A stretch of DNA of 30,491 nt, taken from positions 1-30,491 of the forward strand of contig URFF01000014.1 in assembly GCA_900546995.1 (NCBI GenBank), written 5' to 3'. The translations under genes were made by a program, and so were the position numbers. Each line of letters starts with the position of its first letter. The first letter of the stretch is position 1. Of this stretch, positions 8,069 through 15,509 are shown piece by piece. The stretch comes from an uncultured Sutterella sp. (GTDB lineage: Bacteria; Pseudomonadota; Gammaproteobacteria; Burkholderiales; Burkholderiaceae_F). Below the pieces are notes generated by a model, which had not been told where the DNA came from, did no database searches, and saw only the letters and a list, made by a program, of their open reading frames with translations.

Positions 8069-9196
8069 ATGGATCTTCTGACAATCGACACCCCGGCTCT
8101 CATCATTGAAGAGTCGAAAATGAATGCCAATATTGAGCGTATGCGCAACAGGGCGAAATCACTGGGTGTGACTCTGCGTCCGCACCTGAAAACCAGCAAA
8201 TGTTGGGAAGTCGCTAAACGGCAGCTTTGGACGCCACAGGGACCGGCAACCGTATCGACTTTAAAAGAAGCCGAGGAATTCGCCTCTCACGGTGTTAAAG
8301 ACATGATCTATGCGGTTGGTATTGCTCCACAAAAACTTTACCGTGTAGCAGCTCTTTTACGTCAAGGCGTGGATTTAAAAATCATTTTGGACAATGTTCA
8401 ATCCGCTCAGGCGGTCAGTGACTTTTGCCAAAAAGAAAATTTACCGATCAAAGCGCTGATTGAAATTGACTGCGACGGACACCGTTCGGGTTTAAAACCC
8501 AATGATCCCGAATTAATCACCGTTGCAAAAGCGATTCAAGAACCGGCCCGACTGGTTGGCGTTTTAACGCACGCCGGCGGCTCCTATGACGTCAACACCC
8601 CCGAAGCATTGGCCCAACGAGCCATCGGAGAACGAGATGGCATCTGCACAGCCGCAAAAAGGCTGCGTGAAGCCGGTTATCCCATGGAAATTGTGTCCGT
8701 AGGATCAACGCCAACCGCCTTATCCGATAAAGATTTGAGCGGTGTCACAGAGCTTCGAGCGGGCGTTTATGTCTTTTTTGACCTCTTTCAGGCCGGTGTC
8801 GGTATCTGCGAAATTGACGATATCGCGCTCTCGTTACTGGTCACAGTGATTGGTCATCAAAAGGAAAAAGGATGGGTGATTACCGACGGCGGGTGGATGG
8901 CCTTATCGCGCGATCGAGGAACGGCTAACCAAGCAGTCGATCAAGGATATGGTCTGGTTTGCGATATCCACGGACGTCTAATCGACGGTCTTTTTGTCAG
9001 TTCCGCGAATCAGGAACACGGAATCATTTCTGCACGATCAGGCAATAAACTCAAGATCGAAGATTTCCCCATCGGAACCCGATTAAGAATCCTTCCCAAC
9101 CATGCTTGCTCAACGGGAGCACAACATCCGAAGTATGTTGTCGTCGATCGCGGTTTGGAAATCAAAGAAATTTGGGATCGTTTCTATGGTTGGTAA
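8069..9196 (+). CDS. DSD1-like PLP enzyme (D-serine dehydratase / D-threonine aldolase family)
   Basis: This 375-residue enzyme belongs to the fold-type III (alanine racemase-like) PLP family that includes eukaryotic-type D-serine dehydratase, D-threonine aldolase and 3-hydroxyaspartate aldolases. Lys41 in LRPHLKTSK is the PLP lysine. The N-terminus IDTPALIIEESKMNANI is typical. Near the C-terminus His345 and Cys347 (PNHACSTG) form the His-x-Cys pair that binds zinc in D-serine dehydratases; D-threonine aldolases usually have His-x-Asp. That favours beta-elimination on a D-hydroxy-amino acid, but the substrate is not proven. GAGG precedes the ATG and a TATAAT box lies at 7987-7992. The phn terminator lies upstream and its own terminator at 9237-9268, so it is monocistronic. 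A link to phosphonate metabolism is possible but unproven. Confidence 0.82.
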   Translation: MDLLTIDTPALIIEESKMNANIERMRNRAKSLGVTLRPHLKTSKCWEVAKRQLWTPQGPATVSTLKEAEEFASHGVKDMIYAVGIAPQKLYRVAALLRQGVDLKIILDNVQSAQAVSDFCQKENLPIKALIEIDCDGHRSGLKPNDPELITVAKAIQEPARLVGVLTHAGGSYDVNTPEALAQRAIGERDGICTAAKRLREAGYPMEIVSVGSTPTALSDKDLSGVTELRAGVYVFFDLFQAGVGICEIDDIALSLLVTVIGHQKEKGWVITDGGWMALSRDRGTANQAVDQGYGLVCDIHGRLIDGLFVSSANQEHGIISARSGNKLKIEDFPIGTRLRILPNHACSTGAQHPKYVVVDRGLEIKEIWDRFYGW

Positions 9197-9236
9197 AAAT
9201 TGAAATGACTATTAAATAATTTAAAAACGAATTCTT

Positions 9237-9268
9237 AAGGTCGGTGATCATTTCGCCGACCTTTTTTT
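9237..9268 (+). terminator. Rho-independent terminator after the DSD1-like gene
   Basis: AAGGTCGGTG (9237-9246) pairs with CGCCGACCTT (9254-9263), with one wobble, around a short loop and runs into seven T residues (9262-9268). Confidence 0.9.
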
Positions 9269-9501
9269 GTCTTCAAAGATCGAAAATTTCGACACAAAAA
9301 ACAATTGGTATTTTTTGAAATATAAAATCGTCGCTCAGAGAAACAATCAAAAATCGGTCTGAAAAAATGAGATCAGAACCAAGCAGTCCATAGTCAAAAT
9401 CTATGTTAAGTAACACTTGTTATTTTTACATTTTTTCCACTTTTATTATGAATTAATGTAATTATTTTCAATCAGAACTGAAGCAAGTCGGTTAAAGTGA
9501 A

Positions 9502-9715
9502 GATACGTATCAAACAGTGCAATAGAAACCGTCATTTTAAAAATTTAAAAACTTCTTAATATTGTTTTTAGTGCGTATTATCTCTATTTAAAACTAATTA
9601 TATTGCGTTTTATATCCAACTTAAAGTAAAAATCATAGCGATTTTGCGGCAAATAAAAAACCGAATTGATACGCTTGACAGAAAAACAAATAACTATCAT
9701 AATAATGCGTATTAA
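9502..9715 (+). promoter_or_regulatory. hipBA promoter with repeated GCGTATTA-like operator sites
   Basis: The spacer 9269-9747 contains no gene. A near-consensus promoter is present: TTGACA (9675-9680), 17 bases, CATAAT (9698-9703). It is bracketed by inverted half-sites, TGATACGC (9667-9674) abutting the -35 box and GCGTATTA (9707-9714) just after the -10 box. Related copies lie upstream: TGCGTATTA (9572-9580), GCGTTTTA (9605-9612) and the palindrome GATACGTATC (9502-9511). Sites on both sides of the promoter fit autorepression by the XRE antitoxin encoded at 9748. Confidence 0.65.
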
Positions 9716-9747
9716 AACAATTTAATCATCATTATATTAAGCATAAT

Positions 9748-10056
9748 ATGAGACCCTCTATCGCGATTGAAACCTCTTTGAAGGCGCTTGGAGAGAATTT
9801 AAAAGTTGCTCGACTTCGCCGTCGTTTGCCGCAATCTCAGGTTGCGGCACGAGCCGGCATCTCACTCAACACCCTAGCTAAGATAGAGGCTGGAGACCCA
9901 GGCGTGGCCATTGGCAATGTGGCTGCTGTCATGCAGGCGATCGGCCTTGGAACACCGCTTAGCGAAATTGCCTCCCCTGCCTCAGACACATCCGGATTAA
10001 GACTGGAATCGGAGCGGTTACCTCAACGAGCACGTGCACCTCGTCGTCGGATTTAA
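9748..10056 (+). CDS. hipB: HipB-like XRE family antitoxin/transcription regulator
   Basis: This 102-residue protein is mostly one helix-turn-helix domain of the XRE/Cro-C1 class. The core runs from LGENLKVARLRRRLPQSQVAARAGISLNTLAKIEAGDPG, about residues 14-52, with the recognition helix in SLNTLAKIE. HipB proteins dimerise, repress their own operon and neutralise HipA by binding it. The C-terminal tail is basic and proline/arginine-rich (RLPQRARAPRRRI). It lies just upstream of hipA, and its last codons overlap a possible GTG start of hipA. A strong promoter flanked by inverted sites precedes it. There is no clear Shine-Dalgarno before the ATG, only AT-rich sequence. Confidence 0.82.
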   Translation: MRPSIAIETSLKALGENLKVARLRRRLPQSQVAARAGISLNTLAKIEAGDPGVAIGNVAAVMQAIGLGTPLSEIASPASDTSGLRLESERLPQRARAPRRRI

Positions 10057-10063
10057 TACAAAT

Positions 10064-11239
10064 ATGGCTTTACAAACATTCAACCTTTACTTTAAGAGTT
10101 CGCCCAACCCGTTGATTATTGGACGATTAAAGCTTGATCCTAGCGTAGAAAACGGTGAGCTTTTGTTTGCCTACGATGAAGAGTGGCTTCGGGATGGCTA
10201 TGCCCTTGGCATGGATTTACCCCTCGCATCTCGTATATTTAAGACGAATCGAGCGCACCCCTACTTCGGTTTTCTTTATGACTTGATCCCCGGCTTAGGT
10301 GCCTCAAAGGCGGCAAAAAGACGATTCGGTCGAGAATTGAATCCCCTTGAGCTAACTTTGGCCGCTCAAGATACGCTACGCCCGGGTGCATTGGGCTTTT
10401 CAACGTCTTTTCAAGCGCCCCTTCAATCCAAAATAATCGGTCCTGTCGCCGTCGATTTGGAGCGTCTTATCCTCGGACACCTCAATATTTCTAATATAGA
10501 TTCTCTCTATGGTGCGTTAGATGCCCTCCCCGGCTCCCGTTTTAAGCTGGGTTATATGACAAGTAAAAATTTAAATGTTATTTCAAAATTTAACACACCC
10601 GATCCGGAGCGAAATTTAATCCTCTGGGAAGCCGTTGCACTGGTTTTAGCTAAACGTGTCGGCTTACAGACGATCTCTGCCGAACTGCGTACAACCCGCG
10701 GCATGGACACACTGGTGAGTGAACGATTTGATAGAAATAGGCAAGGTCTACCGATCGGTTTTGCCTCTGCCAAAGCACTCCTGGCGGCAGGTCCCAATAG
10801 TGAATCTTCATACTTGGAAGTCGCCGATATACTGAATCAAGATGGTGCCAACCCGCAAGACGATCTTCGATCCCTTTGGCAAAGAATGGTCTTTAATATG
10901 GCCATCGGTAACGTCAATGACACGCTCGATAACATCGGTTTTATTCGTGAACGGGAAGGTTGGCGGCTCGCTCCCATCTACTCTCTGAGGCCAACCCCTG
11001 TCTCGGTGGCAAGACGGCATCATGCCACAGCTGTGACCGAAGATTGTGACCGTGCGAGCCTAGAAGAGGCCATTAGCGTGGCGCCTTACTTCGGATTAAA
11101 GCGAGCCTATGCCGAGCAGGAAGCGATCCGTATCGCCTCTTTTTGTGCCTCTGAGTGGGAAAAAATCGCCCAGGATTTCCAAGTGGATCCTCTTGAACGA
11201 GACACCATGCAAAAAGCCTTTGAGCGTCTGCCCTATTAA
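10064..11239 (+). CDS. hipA: HipA-family toxin-like protein with a degenerate kinase site
   Basis: HipA proteins are Ser/Thr kinases; the E. coli one phosphorylates glutamyl-tRNA synthetase. This 391-residue protein has the HipA N-terminal region (FAYDEEWLRDG, about 35-45; DLIPGLGASKAAKRRFG to 89) and the C-terminal kinase-like lobe. The ATP-lysine Lys175 (ISKF) and SERFDR (219-224) are kept. The family motif N-x-D-D-H-x-x-N reads N-V-N-D-T-L-D-N (283-290), so the catalytic Asp is Asn285 and His is Thr287. The second metal-binding Asp, in P-x-Y-D-L-x-P, is Ser307 (APIYSLRP). The protein is full length and in frame, so it looks like a pseudokinase or altered-activity member rather than a broken gene. 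I prefer the ATG at 10064, 7 bases after hipB; a GTG at 10034 would overlap hipB. Confidence 0.82.
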   Translation: MALQTFNLYFKSSPNPLIIGRLKLDPSVENGELLFAYDEEWLRDGYALGMDLPLASRIFKTNRAHPYFGFLYDLIPGLGASKAAKRRFGRELNPLELTLAAQDTLRPGALGFSTSFQAPLQSKIIGPVAVDLERLILGHLNISNIDSLYGALDALPGSRFKLGYMTSKNLNVISKFNTPDPERNLILWEAVALVLAKRVGLQTISAELRTTRGMDTLVSERFDRNRQGLPIGFASAKALLAAGPNSESSYLEVADILNQDGANPQDDLRSLWQRMVFNMAIGNVNDTLDNIGFIREREGWRLAPIYSLRPTPVSVARRHHATAVTEDCDRASLEEAISVAPYFGLKRAYAEQEAIRIASFCASEWEKIAQDFQVDPLERDTMQKAFERLPY

Positions 11240-11331
11240 TCATTAAGTGATTGCCATTTTTTAACTTGGGTCAAACACTATTTTAGTTTTAAGGGTTTGT
11301 ACCTAATGTTTTCAACTATTAGCTTCACAAT

Positions 11332-11370
11332 AAGCGATCATAATGGTATTGACCTCGAGAGTGATCGCTT
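11332..11370. repeat. Inverted repeat in the hipA-dipeptidase spacer
   Basis: AAGCGATCA (11332-11340) and TGATCGCTT (11362-11370) form a perfect 9-bp inverted repeat with a 21-base loop, about 90 bases after the hipA stop. Only a weak pyrimidine stretch follows, so it may be a poor terminator for hipBA or a protein-binding site. The rest of 11240-11506 is AT-rich and shows no gene. GAGAGAG at 11492-11498 is the likely ribosome binding site of the next gene. Confidence 0.5.
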
Positions 11371-11506
11371 CCTTTATTTCAAGCCCTCCCCCATCGCGGC
11401 CAGTCTTCGCCATGGTGGCTTTTCGTAATTTATTCTATATTTTCAATAAGTTACTATAGCTTCATAGACGAAGTGTTTAGTCATTAACTCTGAGAGAGAG
11501 TGTCAA

Positions 11507-13357
11507 ATGAATTTTCGTGCTTCTCTGATGGCCTGTGCCGTCGGCTCTGCTTTAATCGCATTGCCGCTTAGCACCATGGCCTGCTCGACGGTGATCGTCG
11601 GCAAGGATGTTTCCAAAACCGGTGAAATTTTGATCGGTCACAATGAAGACAACGGCGGACGTGTTTTCAACCCGCAATACTGGGTGCCGCCTGCCAAGCA
11701 TAAGGCCGGTGAAATGATCACCTATGAACCGACCGCAGCCAAGATTCCTCAAGTGCGCGAAACGTTGGGCTTTTATTGGTCTCAAACGCTTGATCCGAAC
11801 GGCTCGTCCTTCTCCGATGGTTTTGTTAACGAAGCCGGTGTGGTGATTGTCTCCAACGCCTGCTCGAACATTTTCGATAAGGATCAAAAACTCAAAGACG
11901 GTGGTATCGGCTACGGCATTCGCCGCATCATGGCCGAACGCGCCCACAGCGCCCGCGAAGCCGTTAAGATCGCTACCGATTTGTTAGGTAAATACGGTTA
12001 CTTCTCCGAAGGCCGCACCTACACGATCGCCGATAAGAACGAAGCCTGGCAGTTGGCTATTCACAAGGGCAACACTTGGGTCGCCCGCCGTGTCAAAGAC
12101 AATGAAGTCATCTATATCCCGAATAACTTCATGATGGATAAGGTTGACGCAACGGATACGGAAAACGTGATCGTTTCGCCGGGCTTGATCGAACGCTCCA
12201 TCAAGAATGGTCGCTATAAACCCGCCACCCCGGGCGTCTACAACGACTTTAACTTCCGTGAAGCGGTTCAACCTGCCGAACAACGTGCTGCCGGCTACAA
12301 CTTCGGCCGCAACCAAGTGGCTTGGAAGTACATCACTGGTAAGAAGATCACCGATCCGGAACAATTCCCGTACTCCTTCACCCCGGACAAGAAGTTCGGT
12401 GTGGAAGATGTGAAGAACATTTTGCGCTTGCATGAAGAACAAATCGGTGATGACAAGGACGGTTGGTATCACCATTTAGGCTTCGGTCCGTGCCGTGTGA
12501 CCACGCACGAATCCGTCGTCTTTGAATTAAACGACGTTCCGGCCTTGATCACGAGCTATCGCGCTTTGGCTCGTCCGTGCGAAACGCCTTACATCCCGTT
12601 CTATCCGTTAGCCAAGCCCTCTGAAGACATGCACTTCATGGATGCGGCAACGGCCACGAAGGAACACTTCCAAGCCCGCGATTATCGCTTTGACTACCAT
12701 CCTGAATGGGCCTCTGCAACCTTTATCAACAACGCCAACACGTTGGAATACCAACGCAATGACCGCGATGATAACTTCGACATCATCGAAGACTTAGAAG
12801 AAAAATGGGCCGATGAACAAACCGGTATCCGTGCTCAAGCCACGGCTGCCATGAAGGTTTCCGAAGCTCACGCCATGGCTATTTTGCATCGTTACAACGT
12901 TGCGAAGCTTGCTGAAGCCCGCGGCGCCATCCAAAACCATTTGGATGAAATCGCCCCGCATAAGATCGTCGTGATGGCCGATAGCATCGATCCGAAGAGC
13001 TCGGCTGACGTCAAGATCGCCCTCTTGAGCGATGAAAAATTGGATGCCACGAAGATCGATCAGAAGAAGACATACGCCGGTGTCGGTCGCTCCAGCCTCA
13101 CCACATCGGGTGTGATGGGCGATCTCACGCAACCGAAGGCCTTCGAAGCAACGGATGTCGACGGTGACGGTAAGGCCGATATGGTCATGACCTTCGCTCA
13201 AAAAGACCTCGCTCGCTTCATGATGGCTGGTGCCGTTTTTGATACGTGGCTTTACACCCGCGAAGGCGGTGACCGTATCGCCGCGTTTGACACGGTTAAA
13301 ATCAAGGGCGCAACCAATAAGAAGTTCTCCAGCAAGGAACGCGGTCACGACCGGTAA
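11507..13357 (+). CDS. Secreted C69 family dipeptidase
   Basis: C69 peptidases are N-terminal-nucleophile hydrolases that cleave dipeptides and some amide bonds. Here a signal peptide (residues 1-25, ending LPLSTMA) is followed immediately by Cys26 in CSTVIVGKDVSKTGEILIGHNEDNGGR, the family N-terminus. Signal peptidase I cleavage after Ala25 would itself expose the catalytic cysteine. The family core continues with GFVNEAGVVIVSNAC and GYGIRRIMAERAHSAREAVKI. At 616 residues it is long for the family. The extra C-terminal region carries a calcium-loop-like DVDGDGKAD at 550-558. Codon use is highly biased, as in phnS, implying strong expression. It probably releases amino acids from peptides in the periplasm or outside the cell. 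It has its own terminator. Confidence 0.88.
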   Translation: MNFRASLMACAVGSALIALPLSTMACSTVIVGKDVSKTGEILIGHNEDNGGRVFNPQYWVPPAKHKAGEMITYEPTAAKIPQVRETLGFYWSQTLDPNGSSFSDGFVNEAGVVIVSNACSNIFDKDQKLKDGGIGYGIRRIMAERAHSAREAVKIATDLLGKYGYFSEGRTYTIADKNEAWQLAIHKGNTWVARRVKDNEVIYIPNNFMMDKVDATDTENVIVSPGLIERSIKNGRYKPATPGVYNDFNFREAVQPAEQRAAGYNFGRNQVAWKYITGKKITDPEQFPYSFTPDKKFGVEDVKNILRLHEEQIGDDKDGWYHHLGFGPCRVTTHESVVFELNDVPALITSYRALARPCETPYIPFYPLAKPSEDMHFMDAATATKEHFQARDYRFDYHPEWASATFINNANTLEYQRNDRDDNFDIIEDLEEKWADEQTGIRAQATAAMKVSEAHAMAILHRYNVAKLAEARGAIQNHLDEIAPHKIVVMADSIDPKSSADVKIALLSDEKLDATKIDQKKTYAGVGRSSLTTSGVMGDLTQPKAFEATDVDGDGKADMVMTFAQKDLARFMMAGAVFDTWLYTREGGDRIAAFDTVKIKGATNKKFSSKERGHDR

Positions 13358-13392
13358 TCCTGCGCTAAGAATTTTTTCTTAACGGTTTAATG

Positions 13393-13447
13393 AAGAGGAT
13401 GTTGTCAAAGTCAGTTTCGACTGACGAATCAACATCCTCTTTTTTTG
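13393..13447 (+). terminator. Strong terminator of the C69 dipeptidase gene
   Basis: AAGAGGATGTTG (13393-13404) pairs perfectly with CAACATCCTCTT (13430-13441). Inside is a second stem, GTCAGT/ACTGAC (13410-13415 and 13420-13425), capped by a TTCG tetraloop. A T-run to 13446 completes the terminator. Its left arm resembles two other hairpins at 14185 and 14548. Confidence 0.92.
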
Positions 13448-13538
13448 ACTTTTTTCGCCAAATTACGACATCGGACTCACCCATTTTTTTGTGAATTTTC
13501 TATACTTAGAGAATTGACTATTGGAAAGGAGTTTTCCC

Positions 13539-14171
13539 ATGCAAAACAATACGCCCTTAGTGCGAATCGTTGACGATGATGAAGGCATCCGCAATTCGAT
13601 GGCCTTTTTGCTCGAAGGCGAGGGCTGGGAAGTCAAAACCTATCGCGACGGTTCTCAATTTCTTGCCAGTAACGATTTCACCCGTCCAGGCTGCATCATT
13701 CTTGATGTTCGTATGCCAAATATGAGTGGGCTTGGCCTACAAACCCATTTAAACGAAATGGGCGTCGATTTGCCGATCATCTTCTTGAGCGGCCATGGTG
13801 ACATTGACATGGCCGTTCATACCATGAAGCACGGCGCTGTGGAATTTTTACAGAAACCGGTTCGTGAGGAACGTCTTTTTAAGGTGGTGCAAGACGTCAT
13901 CACCGAATACATGAACCGCCAGGAACAAATGGCCGATGTCATTGAGTTCAAGAATAAACTCAAGAACCTGACGCAGCGCGAACGTGAAGTGGTTAATTTG
14001 ATCAGTTTAGGTAAATCCAATAAGGAAGTGGCCGAACAGTTGGGCATCTCGGAAAAAACCGCCCAGGTTCACCGCGGAGCTGCCTATCGTAAACTGGAAA
14101 TTCACAATGCCACGGAAATTGCTCGACTGCTGATGCGCGCCAAAGAAGATCCGGAATTAGATCAAAAATAA
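13539..14171 (+). CDS. FixJ/LuxR-type response regulator, orphan
   Basis: This 210-residue two-component regulator has a receiver domain (about 7-122) and a C-terminal LuxR-type DNA-binding domain (about 147-205). The acidic pocket is Asp12-Asp13-Asp14, the phospho-acceptor is Asp56 (CIILDVRMPNMSG), and the switch region shows LSGHGD and LQKPV. The DNA-binding part LTQREREVVNLISLGKSNKEVAEQLGISEKTAQVHR matches the FixJ/NarL class. The open frame starts at a TTG at 13521, but the ATG at 13539 with AAGGAG 8-13 bases upstream is clearly better. A -10-like TATACT lies at 13501-13506. No histidine kinase gene is adjacent, so the partner must be encoded elsewhere and the regulon is unknown. Confidence 0.9.
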   Translation: MQNNTPLVRIVDDDEGIRNSMAFLLEGEGWEVKTYRDGSQFLASNDFTRPGCIILDVRMPNMSGLGLQTHLNEMGVDLPIIFLSGHGDIDMAVHTMKHGAVEFLQKPVREERLFKVVQDVITEYMNRQEQMADVIEFKNKLKNLTQREREVVNLISLGKSNKEVAEQLGISEKTAQVHRGAAYRKLEIHNATEIARLLMRAKEDPELDQK

Positions 14172-14184
14172 TTGAAGCACTGAC

Positions 14185-14242
14185 GGGGGTGTTGCAAAAG
14201 TCCGATGTTAGCATGGGACTGTAGCAGCCCCCTTAATTTTTA
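14185..14242 (+). terminator. Imperfect long hairpin after the response regulator
   Basis: GGGGG (14185-14189) pairs with CCCCC (14228-14232) and AAGTCC (14198-14203) with GGGACT (14215-14220), with wobbles and a bulge between. TTAATTTTT follows, so it is probably the response-regulator terminator. The left arm GGGGGTGTTGCAAAAGTCC closely resembles the hairpin arm at 14548-14563. Confidence 0.65.
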
Positions 14243-14272
14243 CAGAAAACTTTTCCTATTCTTTGATTTCAA

Positions 14273-14473
14273 ATGAAAAAGCACGTATTGAGATTTCAAC
14301 TCAGTACGTGCCACTGTGGTAAAAGTGTTCTTCCCGGAACCTTTACCTTGGTTCATTTTAGTCCAAATGACGACCAATCGTCCTTCTCCTTCCCTATACA
14401 AGCGGAGGAGATACGAAAGATGGAAGCTTACGTGATTCTATTAGAGACTTCCGGAATATGGAGCGACCAGTAG
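14273..14473 (+). CDS. Doubtful small ORF, 66 aa
   Basis: An ATG frame of 66 codons starting MKKHVLRFQLSTCHCGKSV lies between two related hairpins. I recognise no family and see no Shine-Dalgarno, only AT-rich sequence before the ATG. Its first codons overlap a 12-bp stem, GCACGTATTGAG (14281-14292) with CTCAGTACGTGC (14300-14311), one wobble. That would hinder translation and suggests an untranslated structured region. The Cys-x-Cys-Gly could be a metal site or chance. I consider it more likely non-coding than real. Confidence 0.2.
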   Translation: MKKHVLRFQLSTCHCGKSVLPGTFTLVHFSPNDDQSSFSFPIQAEEIRKMEAYVILLETSGIWSDQ

Positions 14474-14547
14474 AATCAAATAAATAAAAAAAGGAAACTT
14501 CAATCAAACTCATCTGCTGAGGACTTTTACAATGCAAAATAAAAAGA

Positions 14548-14597
14548 GGTGTTGGTCAAGTCCAAGCATTTAGACTTTTGCACCCCCCCTTTTTTTT
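14548..14597 (+). terminator. Plus-strand hairpin with T-run, related to the upstream hairpin
   Basis: GGTGTTGGTCAAGTC (14548-14562) pairs imperfectly with GACTTTTGCACC (14573-14584), and a C-run is followed by eight T residues (14590-14597). It would stop plus-strand transcripts entering the minus-strand RNA region. Its left arm matches 13 of 16 bases of 14188-14203. Confidence 0.6.
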
Positions 14598-14603
14598 CAG
14601 CCC

Positions 14604-14640
14604 AAAAAATACCCACCGAACCCCAGATCCGGTGGGTGAA
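14604..14640 (-). terminator. Minus-strand terminator of the putative non-coding RNA
   Basis: Read on the minus strand, ACCCACCG (complement of 14637-14630) pairs perfectly with CGGTGGGT (complement of 14618-14611) around an 11-base loop, then ATTTTTT follows. No minus-strand protein gene is convincing upstream of it until 14924, which is why a non-coding transcript is proposed. Confidence 0.85.
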
Positions 14641-14852
14641 AAAATTGGAAAGGTCGCAAGGCTAGCTGCCCGCACTTTCCTGAATCGAGCCGAGCTCCCT
14701 AAATCCCGTCTCGATTCGCCAAGTAGAACAGATACTGCGTATCCCCCTCTTCCTACCTGGTTCGAGCACCCGTAAGCGAAGAACCGAGCACTCTCGGCTG
14801 TCGGAAACCACTCTACTATTTCCAACGGCCATGCATTTATTGTCGACCTTTC
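14604..14852 (-). ncRNA. Putative structured non-coding RNA, about 250 nt
   Basis: On the minus strand a 9-bp closing helix (14844-14852 with 14648-14656, all Watson-Crick) encloses about 190 bases that fold into several hairpins. 14819-14830 pairs with 14796-14807 (12-bp arms, one mismatch). CCGAG pairs with CTCGG at 14784-14797 and partly competes with the first. 14739-14743 pairs with 14731-14735 inside an outer stem of 14750-14758 with 14721-14728. 14710-14717 pairs with 14682-14689 (perfect 8 bp). A strong terminator at 14604-14640 ends the transcript. The long minus-strand frame here (89 codons) lacks protein-like character. I looked for tmRNA, RNase P, 4.5S and 6S hallmarks and found none. 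It may have its own promoter or be cut from the 3' end of the lipoprotein transcript. Confidence 0.5.
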
Positions 14853-14923
14853 AGAGAAGAACTTAAAGTAGGAAAAACCTTAAGGGTTTTCACTCAGATG
14901 ATTTTGGCCGATAACACAGAACA

Positions 14924-15388
14924 CTATCGCCACGGGATTTCTGTCGGGAAGAGTTGATCAACCAGCTCGCGGATCTCCACGGACGAGTCATTGACATTGT
15001 CCAATAACGTCGGCTTGTCGCGCCGTTCATCCCACTGAACGGTATAGACATTGTTGTGGCGGGCAACCTCAGTCAATTCCAACTTGGCATAGCGCAAAGC
15101 CGAATAACTCCATGAGGAACCGAATGTTGCCTCATAGCGCAATGTTTGTCGGCAGCTCGATAGCGTTCGCTGATCATTGGCTTGGACTCGAACAACATTT
15201 AAGCCCTTATCCATCAATGCCCTGCGCAATGTGAGGAAAACCTGAGGGCGCACGGCGGGATTGTCAACAAGACAAACCGTTGATGGCTCTGAACGGATTT
15301 TCATGCGATGAGCCGTATCGGCGCAACCGGTCAAACCGATCACAACCGAACCGAAGAGCATGGCCAAAAATAGATTTCTTGAATTCAT
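14924..15388 (-). CDS. Small lipoprotein, resembles the Sbal_3080 type
   Basis: This 154-residue protein has a lipoprotein signal with the lipobox LTGC at Cys22, so it should be anchored in the inner or outer membrane. I chose the ATG at 15388 because it places a normal n-region (MNSRN) before the hydrophobic stretch; the open frame extends further upstream to 15460. The mature part contains CLVDNPAVRPQVFLTLRRALMDKGLNVV, then a second cysteine and ATFGSSWSYSALRYAKLEL. This recalls the Sbal_3080 lipoprotein family, of unknown function. That match is from memory of the pattern and is tentative. An imperfect AAAACC/GGTTTT hairpin lies 40 bases past its stop, before the putative RNA. Confidence 0.7.
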   Translation of the reverse strand: MNSRNLFLAMLFGSVVIGLTGCADTAHRMKIRSEPSTVCLVDNPAVRPQVFLTLRRALMDKGLNVVRVQANDQRTLSSCRQTLRYEATFGSSWSYSALRYAKLELTEVARHNNVYTVQWDERRDKPTLLDNVNDSSVEIRELVDQLFPTEIPWR

Positions 15389-15509
15389 AGCTATGAAAAT
15401 CAAAATCGATGGACAGATTGTAGCAACCTCAAACGAAAACGATAAGAAATCTTTAATCAATTTGATTTAGAATCGCACAGTTATTGATTTGTAGGTGCGT
15501 TTATTCATT

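Noticed and set aside
14185..14589. A 405-bp miniature transposable element with ends GGGGGTG..GCAAAAGTC
   Set aside because: The outer ends are near-inverted copies, but each end is itself a complete hairpin with terminator features and no target-site duplication is visible, so related terminators are the simpler reading.
14556..14825. Minus-strand 89-codon frame over the putative RNA
   Set aside because: It runs through the predicted helices and the terminator, has no recognisable domain or ribosome binding site, and encodes a low-quality sequence.
14604..14852. Assignment of the RNA to tmRNA, RNase P RNA, 4.5S or 6S RNA
   Set aside because: None of the conserved sequence blocks of these RNAs that I know could be found; the class stays open.
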